In this document: positions 32,322 to 39,845 of the stretch, piece by piece | Layout: each line of letters starts with the position of its first letter | How positions within the stretch are numbered: the first letter of the stretch is position 1 | Assembly (NCBI GenBank): GCA_963837485.1 | Contig: CAWINP010000011.1 | Span: forward strand, 186,001-250,000 | Direction of reading: 5' to 3' | DNA length: 64,000 nucleotides | From: Solirubrobacter sp963837485 | GTDB lineage: Bacteria; Actinomycetota; Thermoleophilia; Solirubrobacterales; Solirubrobacteraceae | The notes under the pieces: generated by a model | Told to the model about the DNA's origin: nothing | Databases searched by the model: none | The model's input: only the letters and a program-made list of their open reading frames with translations | Translations under genes and position numbers: made by a program

Positions 32322-33277
32322 GAGGAGTGGCTCACGCGGTGCGACGGCGTGAGAATACCCTCGACCAGCGCGACGAACACGGTCGCCGTCACGAGGTCGG
32401 CGGTCGTCCCCGGGTTGAGCGCATTGCCCGGCTCGCGCAGCGAGGCGTCGAAGCTGTCCAGCGCCCGGCGCCCCGCGTCGGTGCGCACGCCGCCGGCGGC
32501 GAGCACCTCCCGCGCATCCGCCGACACGCGCACCGCCGCACCGGCGCCGCGCTTGCGTGCGATCAGCGTGTCGGGCGCGCGGTCGAGCAGGCGCAGGTGC
32601 AGCTCGACGATCGCCTCGCGCACGGCGAGGCCGTCGCCGAGCCCGGCGGCGAGCGCGGGGACGCCGGTGTCGAACGTCAGCGCGTAGCCGGTCACGTACT
32701 CGGAGGCGATCGAGTCGCGCGCCGCGGCGGCGGCCATCGCGTCGCGCAGGCCGACGGACGGCTCGTCGCGCACGTCGTGCTCGACGCGCTCCCGCAGGCC
32801 GCCCGCGCCGGCGAGGCGGATCGCCGCGTACGCGGCGCGCGCGTCGGCGACGTCGAGCGCGCGCAGCGTCGCGCCGAGGCCCACCCGCAGCGGCGCGCCG
32901 GCGAGCGCGGCCTTCGCGAGCGGCGCGAGCAGCAGCGCGATCCCGAGGTTCGTGTTCGCCGGCGCCGCGCGGCGGGACGCCTCCACGATCGCGAGGACCG
33001 TCTCACCCACTCCACGCTCCCCCGCCCGCCCCAGCTCGGGGCCGAGCGCGATCGCGCTGCGCAGCATGTCCTCGTAGGAGGTGTCGTGGAAGTCGTGGCT
33101 CGGCGTGATGTTGCCCGGCTTCTCCGCGCTCACCTCGAGCACGCACGCAAGCTGCCCCGCACCGGCGACGCCGTCGGCGCTACGAACGGTCGCCGCCTGC
33201 GCATGGGCGGGCCGCGCTTGACCGTCTTGGAGCGCAGAAGCTAGGGTCTCCGGCCGGTCCGAAGATTTTCCAGACAC
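32318..33277 (-). CDS. CitG/MdcB-like protein (triphosphoribosyl-dephospho-CoA synthase family)
   Basis: A 319-residue helical protein: LACVLEVSAEKPGNITPSHDF, NTNLGIALLLAPLAKAAL, LRDAMAAAAARDSIASEYVTGY and LNPGTTADLVTATVFVALVEG. The named family makes the prosthetic group of citrate or malonate lyase, but no lyase genes are near. Homologues recur in methanogen and methylotroph C1 clusters, so a transfer step in cofactor synthesis is likely. GTG 33277 is the only upstream standard start, but a strong promoter for fae lies inside this N-terminus, so the true start may be further downstream. Confidence 0.75.
   Translation of the reverse strand: MSGKSSDRPETLASALQDGQARPAHAQAATVRSADGVAGAGQLACVLEVSAEKPGNITPSHDFHDTSYEDMLRSAIALGPELGRAGERGVGETVLAIVEASRRAAPANTNLGIALLLAPLAKAALAGAPLRVGLGATLRALDVADARAAYAAIRLAGAGGLRERVEHDVRDEPSVGLRDAMAAAAARDSIASEYVTGYALTFDTGVPALAAGLGDGLAVREAIVELHLRLLDRAPDTLIARKRGAGAAVRVSADAREVLAAGGVRTDAGRRALDSFDASLREPGNALNPGTTADLVTATVFVALVEGILTPSHRVSHSS
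33218..33247 (+). promoter_or_regulatory. Putative fae promoter
   Basis: TTGACC (33218-33223) and TAGGGT (33242-33247) are separated by 18 bases, a good match to a housekeeping promoter. The start would be near 33254, giving a leader of about 50 bases that ends in GGAGG before fae. It overlaps the assigned 5' end of the divergent CitG-like gene. Confidence 0.5.
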
Positions 33278-33303
33278 TGTGCCAACGATATGGAGGACAG
33301 GTC

Positions 33304-33816
33304 ATGGCCGGGACGTTCAACGTCGGAGAGTCGCTCGTCGGCGAGGGCAACGAGGTCGCGCATATCGATCTCCTGATCGGCTCCAAGAGCGGGCCGGTGG
33401 GTGAGGCGTTCGCGAACGCGCTCGTCAACCAGAAGGACGGTTTCACGAGCCTGCTCGCGGTGGTCGCGCCGAACCTCCCCGCCAAGCCCGACACGATCAT
33501 GTCCAACAAGGTCACGATCAAGGGCGCGACGCAGGCCGTCCAGATGTTCGGTCCCGCGCAGGCGGCCGTCGCCCGCGCCGTCGTCGACTCGGTCCGCGAG
33601 GGCGTGATCGCCGAGGGCGACATCGAGGACCTCTGCATCATCGTCGGGGTCTTCATCCACTGGGACGCCACCGACGACAAGAAGATCTTCGACTACAACT
33701 ACCAGGCCACCAAGGAGTCGATCGCGCGCGCCCTGGCCAACGAGCCGAGCGTGAGCACGATCCTCAGCTCCTCGGAGGCGGCGCGCCATCCGTTCGCGGC
33801 GGGCGTGGAGGGATAA
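33304..33816 (+). CDS. fae: Formaldehyde-activating enzyme
   Basis: A 170-residue Fae that condenses formaldehyde with H4MPT to methylene-H4MPT. The catalytic His is His20 in NEVAHIDLLIGSKSGPVG; AFANALVNQKDGFTSLLAV and FGPAQAAVARAVVDSVREG are typical. It has a strong ribosome site (GGAGGACAG) and a good upstream promoter, as expected for an abundant protein. It leads the operon fae-SDR-pcd-DHPS-mtdB-DUF1464. Confidence 0.97.
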   Translation: MAGTFNVGESLVGEGNEVAHIDLLIGSKSGPVGEAFANALVNQKDGFTSLLAVVAPNLPAKPDTIMSNKVTIKGATQAVQMFGPAQAAVARAVVDSVREGVIAEGDIEDLCIIVGVFIHWDATDDKKIFDYNYQATKESIARALANEPSVSTILSSSEAARHPFAAGVEG

Positions 33817-34571
33817 CGCCCTCAACGACGCTCGCCGGCCTGCACGCCGTCGTGACCGGGGCGAGCTCCGGGATCGGCCGCGCGATCGCGGAGACATATG
33901 CCGCCGAAGGCGCGGTGGTGCTGCTCACCCACCGCGCCTCAGCGGAGCGCGCGCGTGACGTCGCCGACGGCATCGCCGCGCGCGGCGGCCGCGCGCACGT
34001 CGTGCAGGCCGACCTCGCGGCGCGCGACGCGTGCGAGCGTCTGGTCGCCGAGGCGCGCGACGCGCTCGGCCGGATCGACGTGTGGGTCAACAACGCCGGC
34101 GCCGACGTGCTCACGGGTGAGGCGGCGGCGTGGGAGTGGGAGCGTAAGCTCGACGTACTGCTCGCGGTCGACCTCAAGGGCACGATCGCGTGCTCGTACG
34201 CGGCCGCCGAGGCGATGCCGCACGGCGGCGCGATCGTCAACATGAGCTGGGACCACGCGACGACGGGCATGGCCGGCGAGAACCCGCAGCTGTTCTCCGC
34301 CGTCAAGGGTGGCGTGCTCGCCTTCAGCAAGAGCCTCGCGCGCAGCCTCGCGCCCGATGTGCGCGTCAACGTCCTGTGCCCGGGCTGGATCGAGACCAGC
34401 TTCGGCGAGCAGGCCGAACCCGAGTTCCGCCGCTCGGTCGCCGAGAACACGCCGCTCGGACGCTGGGGCCGCCCCCAGGACGTGGCGGACGCGGCGCTCT
34501 TTCTCGCCTCGCCTGCGGCCGCCTTCGTCACCGGCCAGGCGATCAATGTCAACGGCGGCGTCGTGATGTAG
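33813..34571 (+). CDS. SDR oxidoreductase in the fae operon
   Basis: A classical short-chain dehydrogenase with VVTGASSGIGRAIAE (NAD(P) motif), NNAGADVL, and NVLCPGWIETSF. The usual YxxxK appears as FSAVKGG, with Phe where the catalytic Tyr is expected; Ser in NMSW is retained. That loss is unusual. The first strand (LAGLHAVV) lies before the first GTG (33852); the only upstream start-like codon is ATA 33813, overlapping the fae stop as ATAA. A role in reducing dihydromethanopterin is possible but unproven. Confidence 0.72.
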   Translation: MTPSTTLAGLHAVVTGASSGIGRAIAETYAAEGAVVLLTHRASAERARDVADGIAARGGRAHVVQADLAARDACERLVAEARDALGRIDVWVNNAGADVLTGEAAAWEWERKLDVLLAVDLKGTIACSYAAAEAMPHGGAIVNMSWDHATTGMAGENPQLFSAVKGGVLAFSKSLARSLAPDVRVNVLCPGWIETSFGEQAEPEFRRSVAENTPLGRWGRPQDVADAALFLASPAAAFVTGQAINVNGGVVM

Positions 34572-34589
34572 ACCCCGAAGGAGATTGCC

Positions 34590-34952
34590 ATGGCAGACAC
34601 GACATACGAGGGCGCCGAGGTGGAGGCCAAGCTTGCCGAGCACGGCCTCGACGACTGGTACCTCGAAGGCGAGTGGATCCGCCGCAAGTACAACACCGAC
34701 GGCTGGCCGTCGACGCTGATGGCCGTCAACGCCATCGGCTACGTGTGCGAGGCGGCCTACCACCACGCCGACCTGGCGGTGACCTGGGGCAAGCTGTGGG
34801 TCAAGCTGCGCAACCACGCCGCCGGCGGCATCACCGACAAGGACTTCGCGGTCGCGCGGCAGATCGAGGACACGGTGCTGTGGCGCCCGGCCGACGACAG
34901 CGCGCTGGAAGGCACCCCGAACAAGTTCGTGTTCAGCAAGGGCGGCCGCTAG
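34590..34952 (+). CDS. Pterin-4a-carbinolamine dehydratase-like protein
   Basis: A 120-residue protein of the PCD/DCoH family (LDDWYLEGEWIRRKYN, AAYHHADLAVTWGKLWVKLRNHAAGGITDKDFAVARQIED). The His-His-x4-V pattern matches the family's active site. PCD homologues occur in H4MPT clusters of methylotrophs, where they may assist pterin metabolism. It has its own ribosome site (GAAGGAGATT). Confidence 0.82.
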   Translation: MADTTYEGAEVEAKLAEHGLDDWYLEGEWIRRKYNTDGWPSTLMAVNAIGYVCEAAYHHADLAVTWGKLWVKLRNHAAGGITDKDFAVARQIEDTVLWRPADDSALEGTPNKFVFSKGGR

Positions 34953-34963
34953 CGGCCGCCGCG

Positions 34964-36349
34964 ATGGCCGACCGGTATCTGTTCGTCACGGGCAAGCTCG
35001 CGGCGCCCGCGCTGCGAGCGACGCTTGAGCGAGCGAAGCTGCCGTTCGAGTACGACGTCGCGGTGATGAAGATCACCGTCGCCGCGCTCATGACGGCGGA
35101 GTGGATCGCCCGCCGGCTCGAGGTCCCGCCCGGCGTCACGCGAATCATGATCCCGGGCATGTGCCAGGGCGACGCCGCGCTGCTCAGCGAGCGCTTCGAC
35201 GTGCCGGCCGAGAAGGGCCCCGCCGACCTCAAGCGCCTGCCGGCGTTCTTCGGCCAGGCCGATGCCCGGTCGCGCTACGGCGCGCGGGACATCCGCGTCT
35301 TCGCCGAGATCAACAACGTCGCGCGCCTCGGCCGTGAGCAGATCCTCGAGGCGGCGAGCTACTACCGCGACGCCGGCGCGGACGTGATCGACCTCGGCCT
35401 CTCGCTCGAACCCAAGTGGCTCGATGACGGCCCGGAGGTGATCGCCGAGCTGAAGGCTCGCGGCTTCACGCTCAGCATCGACACGCTCGACCCGGAGCAG
35501 ATCCTCATGGCCGACGCAGCCGGCGTGGACTACGTGCTCAGCCTCAACGGAGGCAACCTCGACATCGCGAAGCAGCTGCGCGCGACGCCGATCCTGATCC
35601 CCGACACGCCCGACGATCTCGAAAGCCTCGACGCGACGATCGCCCACCTGCGCGAGCTCGGCAAGCCGTTTCTCGTCGACCCGATCATCGAGCCGATCGG
35701 CTTCGGCTTCGCCGCGAGCCTCGGCCGCTACCTCGAGGTCCGCCGCCGCCATCCGGACGTCGACATGCTGATGGGCGTCGCCAACCTGACCGAGCTCACC
35801 GAGGCCGACACCACCGGCGTCACGGCCATGCTGATCGGCTTCTGCCAGGAGGTCGGGATCCGCAACGTCCTGACCACCGAGGTCATCAACTGGGCCCGCG
35901 GCGCCGTCCGCGAGACGGTCGCCGCGGCCAAGCTCATGTACTTCGCTCAGCAGGAGGGCACGGTGCCCAAGCACGTCGACGGCGCGCTGCTCACGATCAA
36001 GGACGAGGAGTTCCGTCCCTACACCGAGGCCGAGCTGCGCGAGCTGCACGCGAGTATCACCGACCCCAACATCCGCATCTTCACGGATGCCGATTGGATC
36101 TATGCGTTCAACGCCGAGCGCTTCGTCAAGGGCACCGACATCAACCAGATCTTCGACGAGCTCGGCGTCGACGAGCATACGCACGCCTTCTACCTGGGCA
36201 AGGAGCTCATGAAGGCGTCGATCGCCCGCGGGCTGGGGAAGAACTACCGGCAGGAGTCCCCGCTCGACTGGGGCTACCTGACGTTCGACGAGCCGCGCCG
36301 CGAACGTGTCCGCCTTACGGCGCGCTCCCGCAACGAGGAGGAATCGTGA
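34964..36349 (+). CDS. Dihydropteroate synthase-like protein of H4MPT synthesis
   Basis: A 461-residue protein. The first 120 residues are a DUF6513-like domain (YLFVTGKLAAPALR, PFEYDVAVMKITVAALMTAEWIAR). The rest is a DHPS-type barrel (VFAEINNVARLGREQILEAASYYRDAGADVIDLGLSLEP, GFTLSIDTLD, LVDPIIEPIGFGFAAS). This archaeal-type protein is the accepted candidate for joining the pterin to beta-RFAP in H4MPT synthesis. Its stop overlaps the mtdB start (GTGA). Confidence 0.88.
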   Translation: MADRYLFVTGKLAAPALRATLERAKLPFEYDVAVMKITVAALMTAEWIARRLEVPPGVTRIMIPGMCQGDAALLSERFDVPAEKGPADLKRLPAFFGQADARSRYGARDIRVFAEINNVARLGREQILEAASYYRDAGADVIDLGLSLEPKWLDDGPEVIAELKARGFTLSIDTLDPEQILMADAAGVDYVLSLNGGNLDIAKQLRATPILIPDTPDDLESLDATIAHLRELGKPFLVDPIIEPIGFGFAASLGRYLEVRRRHPDVDMLMGVANLTELTEADTTGVTAMLIGFCQEVGIRNVLTTEVINWARGAVRETVAAAKLMYFAQQEGTVPKHVDGALLTIKDEEFRPYTEAELRELHASITDPNIRIFTDADWIYAFNAERFVKGTDINQIFDELGVDEHTHAFYLGKELMKASIARGLGKNYRQESPLDWGYLTFDEPRRERVRLTARSRNEEES

Positions 36350-37215
36350 AGAAGGTCCTGCTCCAGCTCGACACCGACGCGCACCCGAGCCCGTTCGACG
36401 CGATCGTGGCGCACGACGCGGGCGTGGACGTCCTGCTGTCCCACGGCGGCGTCGAGCGCGACGTCGTGCGCGGGCTCGTGCAGGATGCGTTCTTCACGCG
36501 CGGGATGGACGACCTCAAGACGATGGCCGTGTGGGTCGGCGGCAAGCGCGTGAGCGCCGGCGAGGAGCTGTTCGCCGCGGTGCAGAAGGCGTTCTTCGGT
36601 CCGTTCCGGGTCTCGGTGATGCTCGACTCCAACGGCTGCAACACGACCGCGGCGACGACGATCGCGCGGATCGCCAAGGCGCGCAGCCTCGCGGGCGACC
36701 GCGCCGTCGTGCTCGGCCTGGGCGCCGTCGGCCTGCGGTCGGCGCTCCTGCTGCAGCAGGAGGGTTGCGAGGTCGCGGTGGCGGCCCTGCCTTCGGACCT
36801 GTTCGACGACGATCGCCCGTATCACCGCCCGCACGGCCTCGAGGTCGCTCAGCAGCGCGGCCTTGACGTGCGCGAGCCGGGCGACCGCGCCGAGCTCGAG
36901 GCGCTCCTCGACGGGGCGCAGCTCGTCCTGTCGGCCGGGCCCAGCGGCGTGCAGGTGCTGCGCCGCGAGCTGTGGGCACAGCACCCGAGCGTCGAGCTGC
37001 TGGCCGACTACAACGCGGCGGAGCCGCTGGGCCTCGAGGGCACGAAGGCGACCGACGACCTCGCGTCCTACGACGGCAAGCTCGTGCTCGGCGCGCTGGC
37101 GATCGGCGGCCCGAAGATGAAGGTGCACAAGGCCTGCGTGCGGCGGCTGTTCGAGAGCAACGAGGAGGTGCTCGACACCGACGCCGTGTACGCGATCGCC
37201 AAGGAGCTCGTTTGA
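36346..37215 (+). CDS. mtdB: NAD(P)-dependent methylene-H4MPT dehydrogenase
   Basis: A 289-residue MtdB that oxidises methylene-H4MPT to methenyl-H4MPT, reducing NAD(P). Clear motifs are KVLLQLDTDAHPSPFDAIVAHDAGVDVLL, MLDSNGCNTTAATTIARI, VLGLGAVGLRSALLL (nucleotide motif) and LLADYNAAEPLGLEGTKATD. GTG 36346 follows GAGGAGGAATC, an excellent ribosome site. Methylotroph MtdB enzymes can use NAD or NADP; preference cannot be read here. Confidence 0.95.
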   Translation: MKKVLLQLDTDAHPSPFDAIVAHDAGVDVLLSHGGVERDVVRGLVQDAFFTRGMDDLKTMAVWVGGKRVSAGEELFAAVQKAFFGPFRVSVMLDSNGCNTTAATTIARIAKARSLAGDRAVVLGLGAVGLRSALLLQQEGCEVAVAALPSDLFDDDRPYHRPHGLEVAQQRGLDVREPGDRAELEALLDGAQLVLSAGPSGVQVLRRELWAQHPSVELLADYNAAEPLGLEGTKATDDLASYDGKLVLGALAIGGPKMKVHKACVRRLFESNEEVLDTDAVYAIAKELV

Positions 37216-38255
37216 CGCGCGTCGCCGGGATCGACCCCGGCACGTTCTCGTTCGGCGTCTGCGCGCTCGACGGCGGCGCGGTGGTGTACGAGCGCAGCCT
37301 TCGCACCGCCGACGTCGGCGCCGACCCGGCGCTGCTGGTCGACGCGCTCGCCGAGCACGGCCCGTTCGAGCTCGTGCTCGGCCCCGCCGGGTACGGGCTG
37401 CCGCTCGTGCCCGCCCGGCAGGTCGGGGAGCGCGAGCTCGCGCTGATCGTGCTCGTGCGCGACGATGAGCCGGAGGGCCGCGCCGGCATCGGCGGGATGC
37501 GCGCGATCGTGCGCGCGCTGGTCGCCGCCGAGCTGCCGGTCGTGTTCGGCCCGGGCGCGATCCATCTGCCGTCGATCCCGGGCTATCGCAAGTGGAACCG
37601 CATCGACCTGGGGACGGCCGACAAGGTCGCGAGCGCCGCGCTGTGCATCGCCGACCAGGCGGACCGGCTCGGCATCGGGTTCGCCGCCACGTCGTTCGTG
37701 ATGCTCGAGCTGGGCGGGGCGTTCAGCGCCGCGCTCGCCGTCGACGGCGGGCGCATCGTCGACGGTCTCGGCGGCTCGTCCGGTCCGATCGGCGCGCGGG
37801 CATGCGGTGCGCTGGACGCGGAGGTGGCGTACCTCCTCGGCGCGGCGCTGTCGAAGCGCACCGTGTTCAGCGGCGGTGCGCTCGACCTCGATCTCTCGCA
37901 GGAGCTGGCGACCCTGCGCCGCGACCCGCGGCACCGCGAAGGATGGCTCGCGCTGGAGGAGGGCGCGGCCAAGGCGGCGCTCGCACTGACGGTCAGCGTG
38001 CCGGCGCCGCGCGAGATCCTCGTCGCCGGACGCTTGGCGCCGGGTGTGCTCGAGACGCTCGGCGCACGGCTCGCGCACGTCGCGCCGGTGCGCCTGGCGA
38101 CGAACGCCGCCGCCCACGGCGCGGCCGTGCTCGCCGACGGCCTGGCGGGCGGCCGCTACGCGGCGCTTGTCGAGCGGCTGGGCGTGCGCGACGCGAGCGG
38201 CACCGCGCTTGATCACCTCAGGATCCAGGGCGCCGATCGGATCCGGCTGCGCTGA
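37212..38255 (+). CDS. DUF1464 family protein (ASKHA fold)
   Basis: A 347-residue DUF1464 protein of the acetate/sugar-kinase-like ATPase group: AGIDPGTFSFGVCALDGG (phosphate 1), VLGPAGYGLPLVP, MLELGGAFSAALAVDGGRIVDGLGGSSGPIG, GARACGALDAEVAYLLG and LVAGRLAPGVLETLG. The family is mainly archaeal and unassigned to my knowledge. TTG 37212 overlaps the mtdB stop (TTGA). Its place at the end of the fae-mtdB operon points to a role in H4MPT or methanofuran synthesis. It overlaps the convergent cyclohydrolase gene by 38 bases. Confidence 0.82.
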   Translation: MTRVAGIDPGTFSFGVCALDGGAVVYERSLRTADVGADPALLVDALAEHGPFELVLGPAGYGLPLVPARQVGERELALIVLVRDDEPEGRAGIGGMRAIVRALVAAELPVVFGPGAIHLPSIPGYRKWNRIDLGTADKVASAALCIADQADRLGIGFAATSFVMLELGGAFSAALAVDGGRIVDGLGGSSGPIGARACGALDAEVAYLLGAALSKRTVFSGGALDLDLSQELATLRRDPRHREGWLALEEGAAKAALALTVSVPAPREILVAGRLAPGVLETLGARLAHVAPVRLATNAAAHGAAVLADGLAGGRYAALVERLGVRDASGTALDHLRIQGADRIRLR

Positions 38256-39162
38256 AGTCGAGCCACTCGCGCGGCGGGTGATGCGCGGCCTGCGGGCCGC
38301 CGCCGAGCTCGCGGCGCAGCTCGCCGAGCAGGCCGGAGCGCTCGGCGACGACGTTGTGCAGGTGGATCGTCTCGAGGTTCTCCTGGCGTGCCGACACCAG
38401 GACATCGTCCGGCAGGCCGCCGAAATGCTCGACCACGCCTCGGATCGCCTCGCGCACGCAGTCCTCGACGAACCTCGGGCGGCGCGTGGCCTTCTCGACC
38501 ATCGCGCCCTCGTCGGAGCGCTTCATCAGCTCGTAGATCTCGCTGGACATCGAGTCCTCGACGATCGCGAGCAGCTCCGTCGCGTCCACCTCGGCGCGGC
38601 ACCCTTCCGGCAGCCCGAGCTGGAGCGTTCCCAGCCCGCGCTGGTCGTGCGTCGCCACCGGCACGTGCTCGAAGATGCGGTCGATCCGGTCGTCGCTGAA
38701 TCCATCGGCGGCCAGGCGCTCGTGCGAGCGCCCGGCGACCAGCTGCTGCGCCCACGGGCTCGCCGTCATCCCCTGCGCGGTGACGCCGACGAGCCGGCGC
38801 GTGCCGCGCTCGGAGGCGGCGGCCGAGCCGAGCAGCGTGTAGATCTCCTGGGTCGCGATGCCCGAGACGGGCGCCGGCTTGTACTCCGGATAGCGGGCGG
38901 CGAGCGTCACCGTCGCGCGCAGCGCGCTCAGGCGCTCGCGCACCTCGACGGCGATCCGCTGGGCGAACTGCTCGACCTTGAACCCGCCCTCGCCGAGCAC
39001 CACCTTGCCGATCACGCCGTTGATGACCTCGTCGAAGCGCGCGTCGTCGCGCCGCGGCCCGAGCTCGACGAGGCAGTCGAGCGTCGCGTGATAGAGCCGC
39101 TCGGCACCGCGAGGGCCGATGCGGACGACCTTCTCGACGTTCGTCACGCCGACGCGCGACAT
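38218..39162 (-). CDS. GTP cyclohydrolase, FolE2/MptA type
   Basis: A 314-residue type IB GTP cyclohydrolase, the first step of pterin synthesis for H4MPT. It shows GVTNVEKVVRIGPRG, APVSGIATQEIYTLLG, VATHDQRGLGTLQL (metal His) and EDSMSSEIYELMKRSDE (Glu). The segment GMTASPWAQQLV stands where the archaeal enzymes, as I recall them, have a metal-binding Cys (TxCPCAQ). Here that Cys is replaced by Ser-Pro-Trp. The enzyme may use another ligand. It is alone on the minus strand at the edge of the C1 module. Confidence 0.85.
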   Translation of the reverse strand: MSRVGVTNVEKVVRIGPRGAERLYHATLDCLVELGPRRDDARFDEVINGVIGKVVLGEGGFKVEQFAQRIAVEVRERLSALRATVTLAARYPEYKPAPVSGIATQEIYTLLGSAAASERGTRRLVGVTAQGMTASPWAQQLVAGRSHERLAADGFSDDRIDRIFEHVPVATHDQRGLGTLQLGLPEGCRAEVDATELLAIVEDSMSSEIYELMKRSDEGAMVEKATRRPRFVEDCVREAIRGVVEHFGGLPDDVLVSARQENLETIHLHNVVAERSGLLGELRRELGGGPQAAHHPPREWLDFSAAGSDRRPGS

Positions 39163-39211
39163 CGCTTCCGAGCGTATCGACGTCGCCCCGGCATCGGGCA
39201 AGATGCTGGAC

Positions 39212-39520
39212 ATGCCCCTCACCAGAGCGCAAGTGCGGGAAGCCGTCGAGGCGGCGGGGGACGAGCACTGGCAGGCCCTCATCCGCCATCACGAGGACGC
39301 CTATCCCGAGAGCCGCCCCACGCCGGGCGACGTCTGCCGGGCGGAGGCCGAGCGGCTCAACGAGCTCGGGCTCGGCGACGCCGAGGAGCTCGCACTGGTC
39401 CAGACGCGCGTCGAGCCCACCGAGCCCACCGTCCGCATCGTCCACGTCTTCGCATACGGACCTCACAAGGCTCGCCTGCTGACGGAGCCGTTCGAGGGCT
39501 ACGGGGGCGGCGCCGGCTAG
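39212..39520 (+). CDS. Hypothetical acidic protein, about 102 aa
   Basis: A soluble acidic protein (MPLTRAQVREAVEAAGDEHW; HHEDAYPESRPTPGDVCRAEAERLN) with an N-terminal helical half and a beta-rich end (VRIVHVFAYGPHKARLL). I recognise no family. ATG 39203 is an alternative start three codons upstream. The gene is divergent from the cyclohydrolase gene and ends at a bidirectional hairpin. Confidence 0.5.
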   Translation: MPLTRAQVREAVEAAGDEHWQALIRHHEDAYPESRPTPGDVCRAEAERLNELGLGDAEELALVQTRVEPTEPTVRIVHVFAYGPHKARLLTEPFEGYGGGAG

Positions 39521-39526
39521 GCGCCG
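39508..39526. terminator. Hairpin at a convergent gene end
   Basis: A 7-bp stem CGGCGCC/GGCGCCG with a 5-base loop spans the stop codon of the hypothetical gene and faces the end of the convergent monooxygenase-like gene 20 bases away. Confidence 0.45.
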
Positions 39527-39546
39527 GCCCGTCCCCGAGGCGCTCG

Positions 39547-39825
39547 TCAGGCTTCGCAGCGGGCGGCGAACGCCGCGGCCTGCGGCTTGCCCTTGTGTCC
39601 GGCCTCCTTCATGATCGGCGGGACCTCGGGGTCGGACACGAAGCTCTGCCAGCCGTGCTCGTCCCAGTCGAAGATCACCCACACCCGGTCGTCCTCGGAG
39701 GGATCGCGGAAGACCAGCGCCCCCTTCGAGCCGTGGTCCTTGCGCTTCTCGGCGCCCGTCGTCGAGAAGATCTGCATGAACTGATCGAAGTCCTCGATCT
39801 GCGTCGTCGCGAGTAGCATCCTCAT
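39547..39825 (-). CDS. Small ferredoxin-like alpha/beta-barrel protein (ABM-like)
   Basis: A 92-residue protein with a dimeric alpha/beta-barrel look: a strand (MLLATTQIED), the helix FDQFMQIFSTTGAEKR, strands ALVFRDPSEDDRVWVIFDWDE, and FVSDPEVPPIMKEAG. This resembles antibiotic-biosynthesis-monooxygenase-type domains; function is unknown. It follows the periplasmic-binding-fold gene by about 20 bases on the same strand. ATG 39831 is an alternative start. Confidence 0.6.
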   Translation of the reverse strand: MRMLLATTQIEDFDQFMQIFSTTGAEKRKDHGSKGALVFRDPSEDDRVWVIFDWDEHGWQSFVSDPEVPPIMKEAGHKGKPQAAAFAARCEA

Positions 39826-39845
39826 CTCCATCTCGGTTGTCGTTG

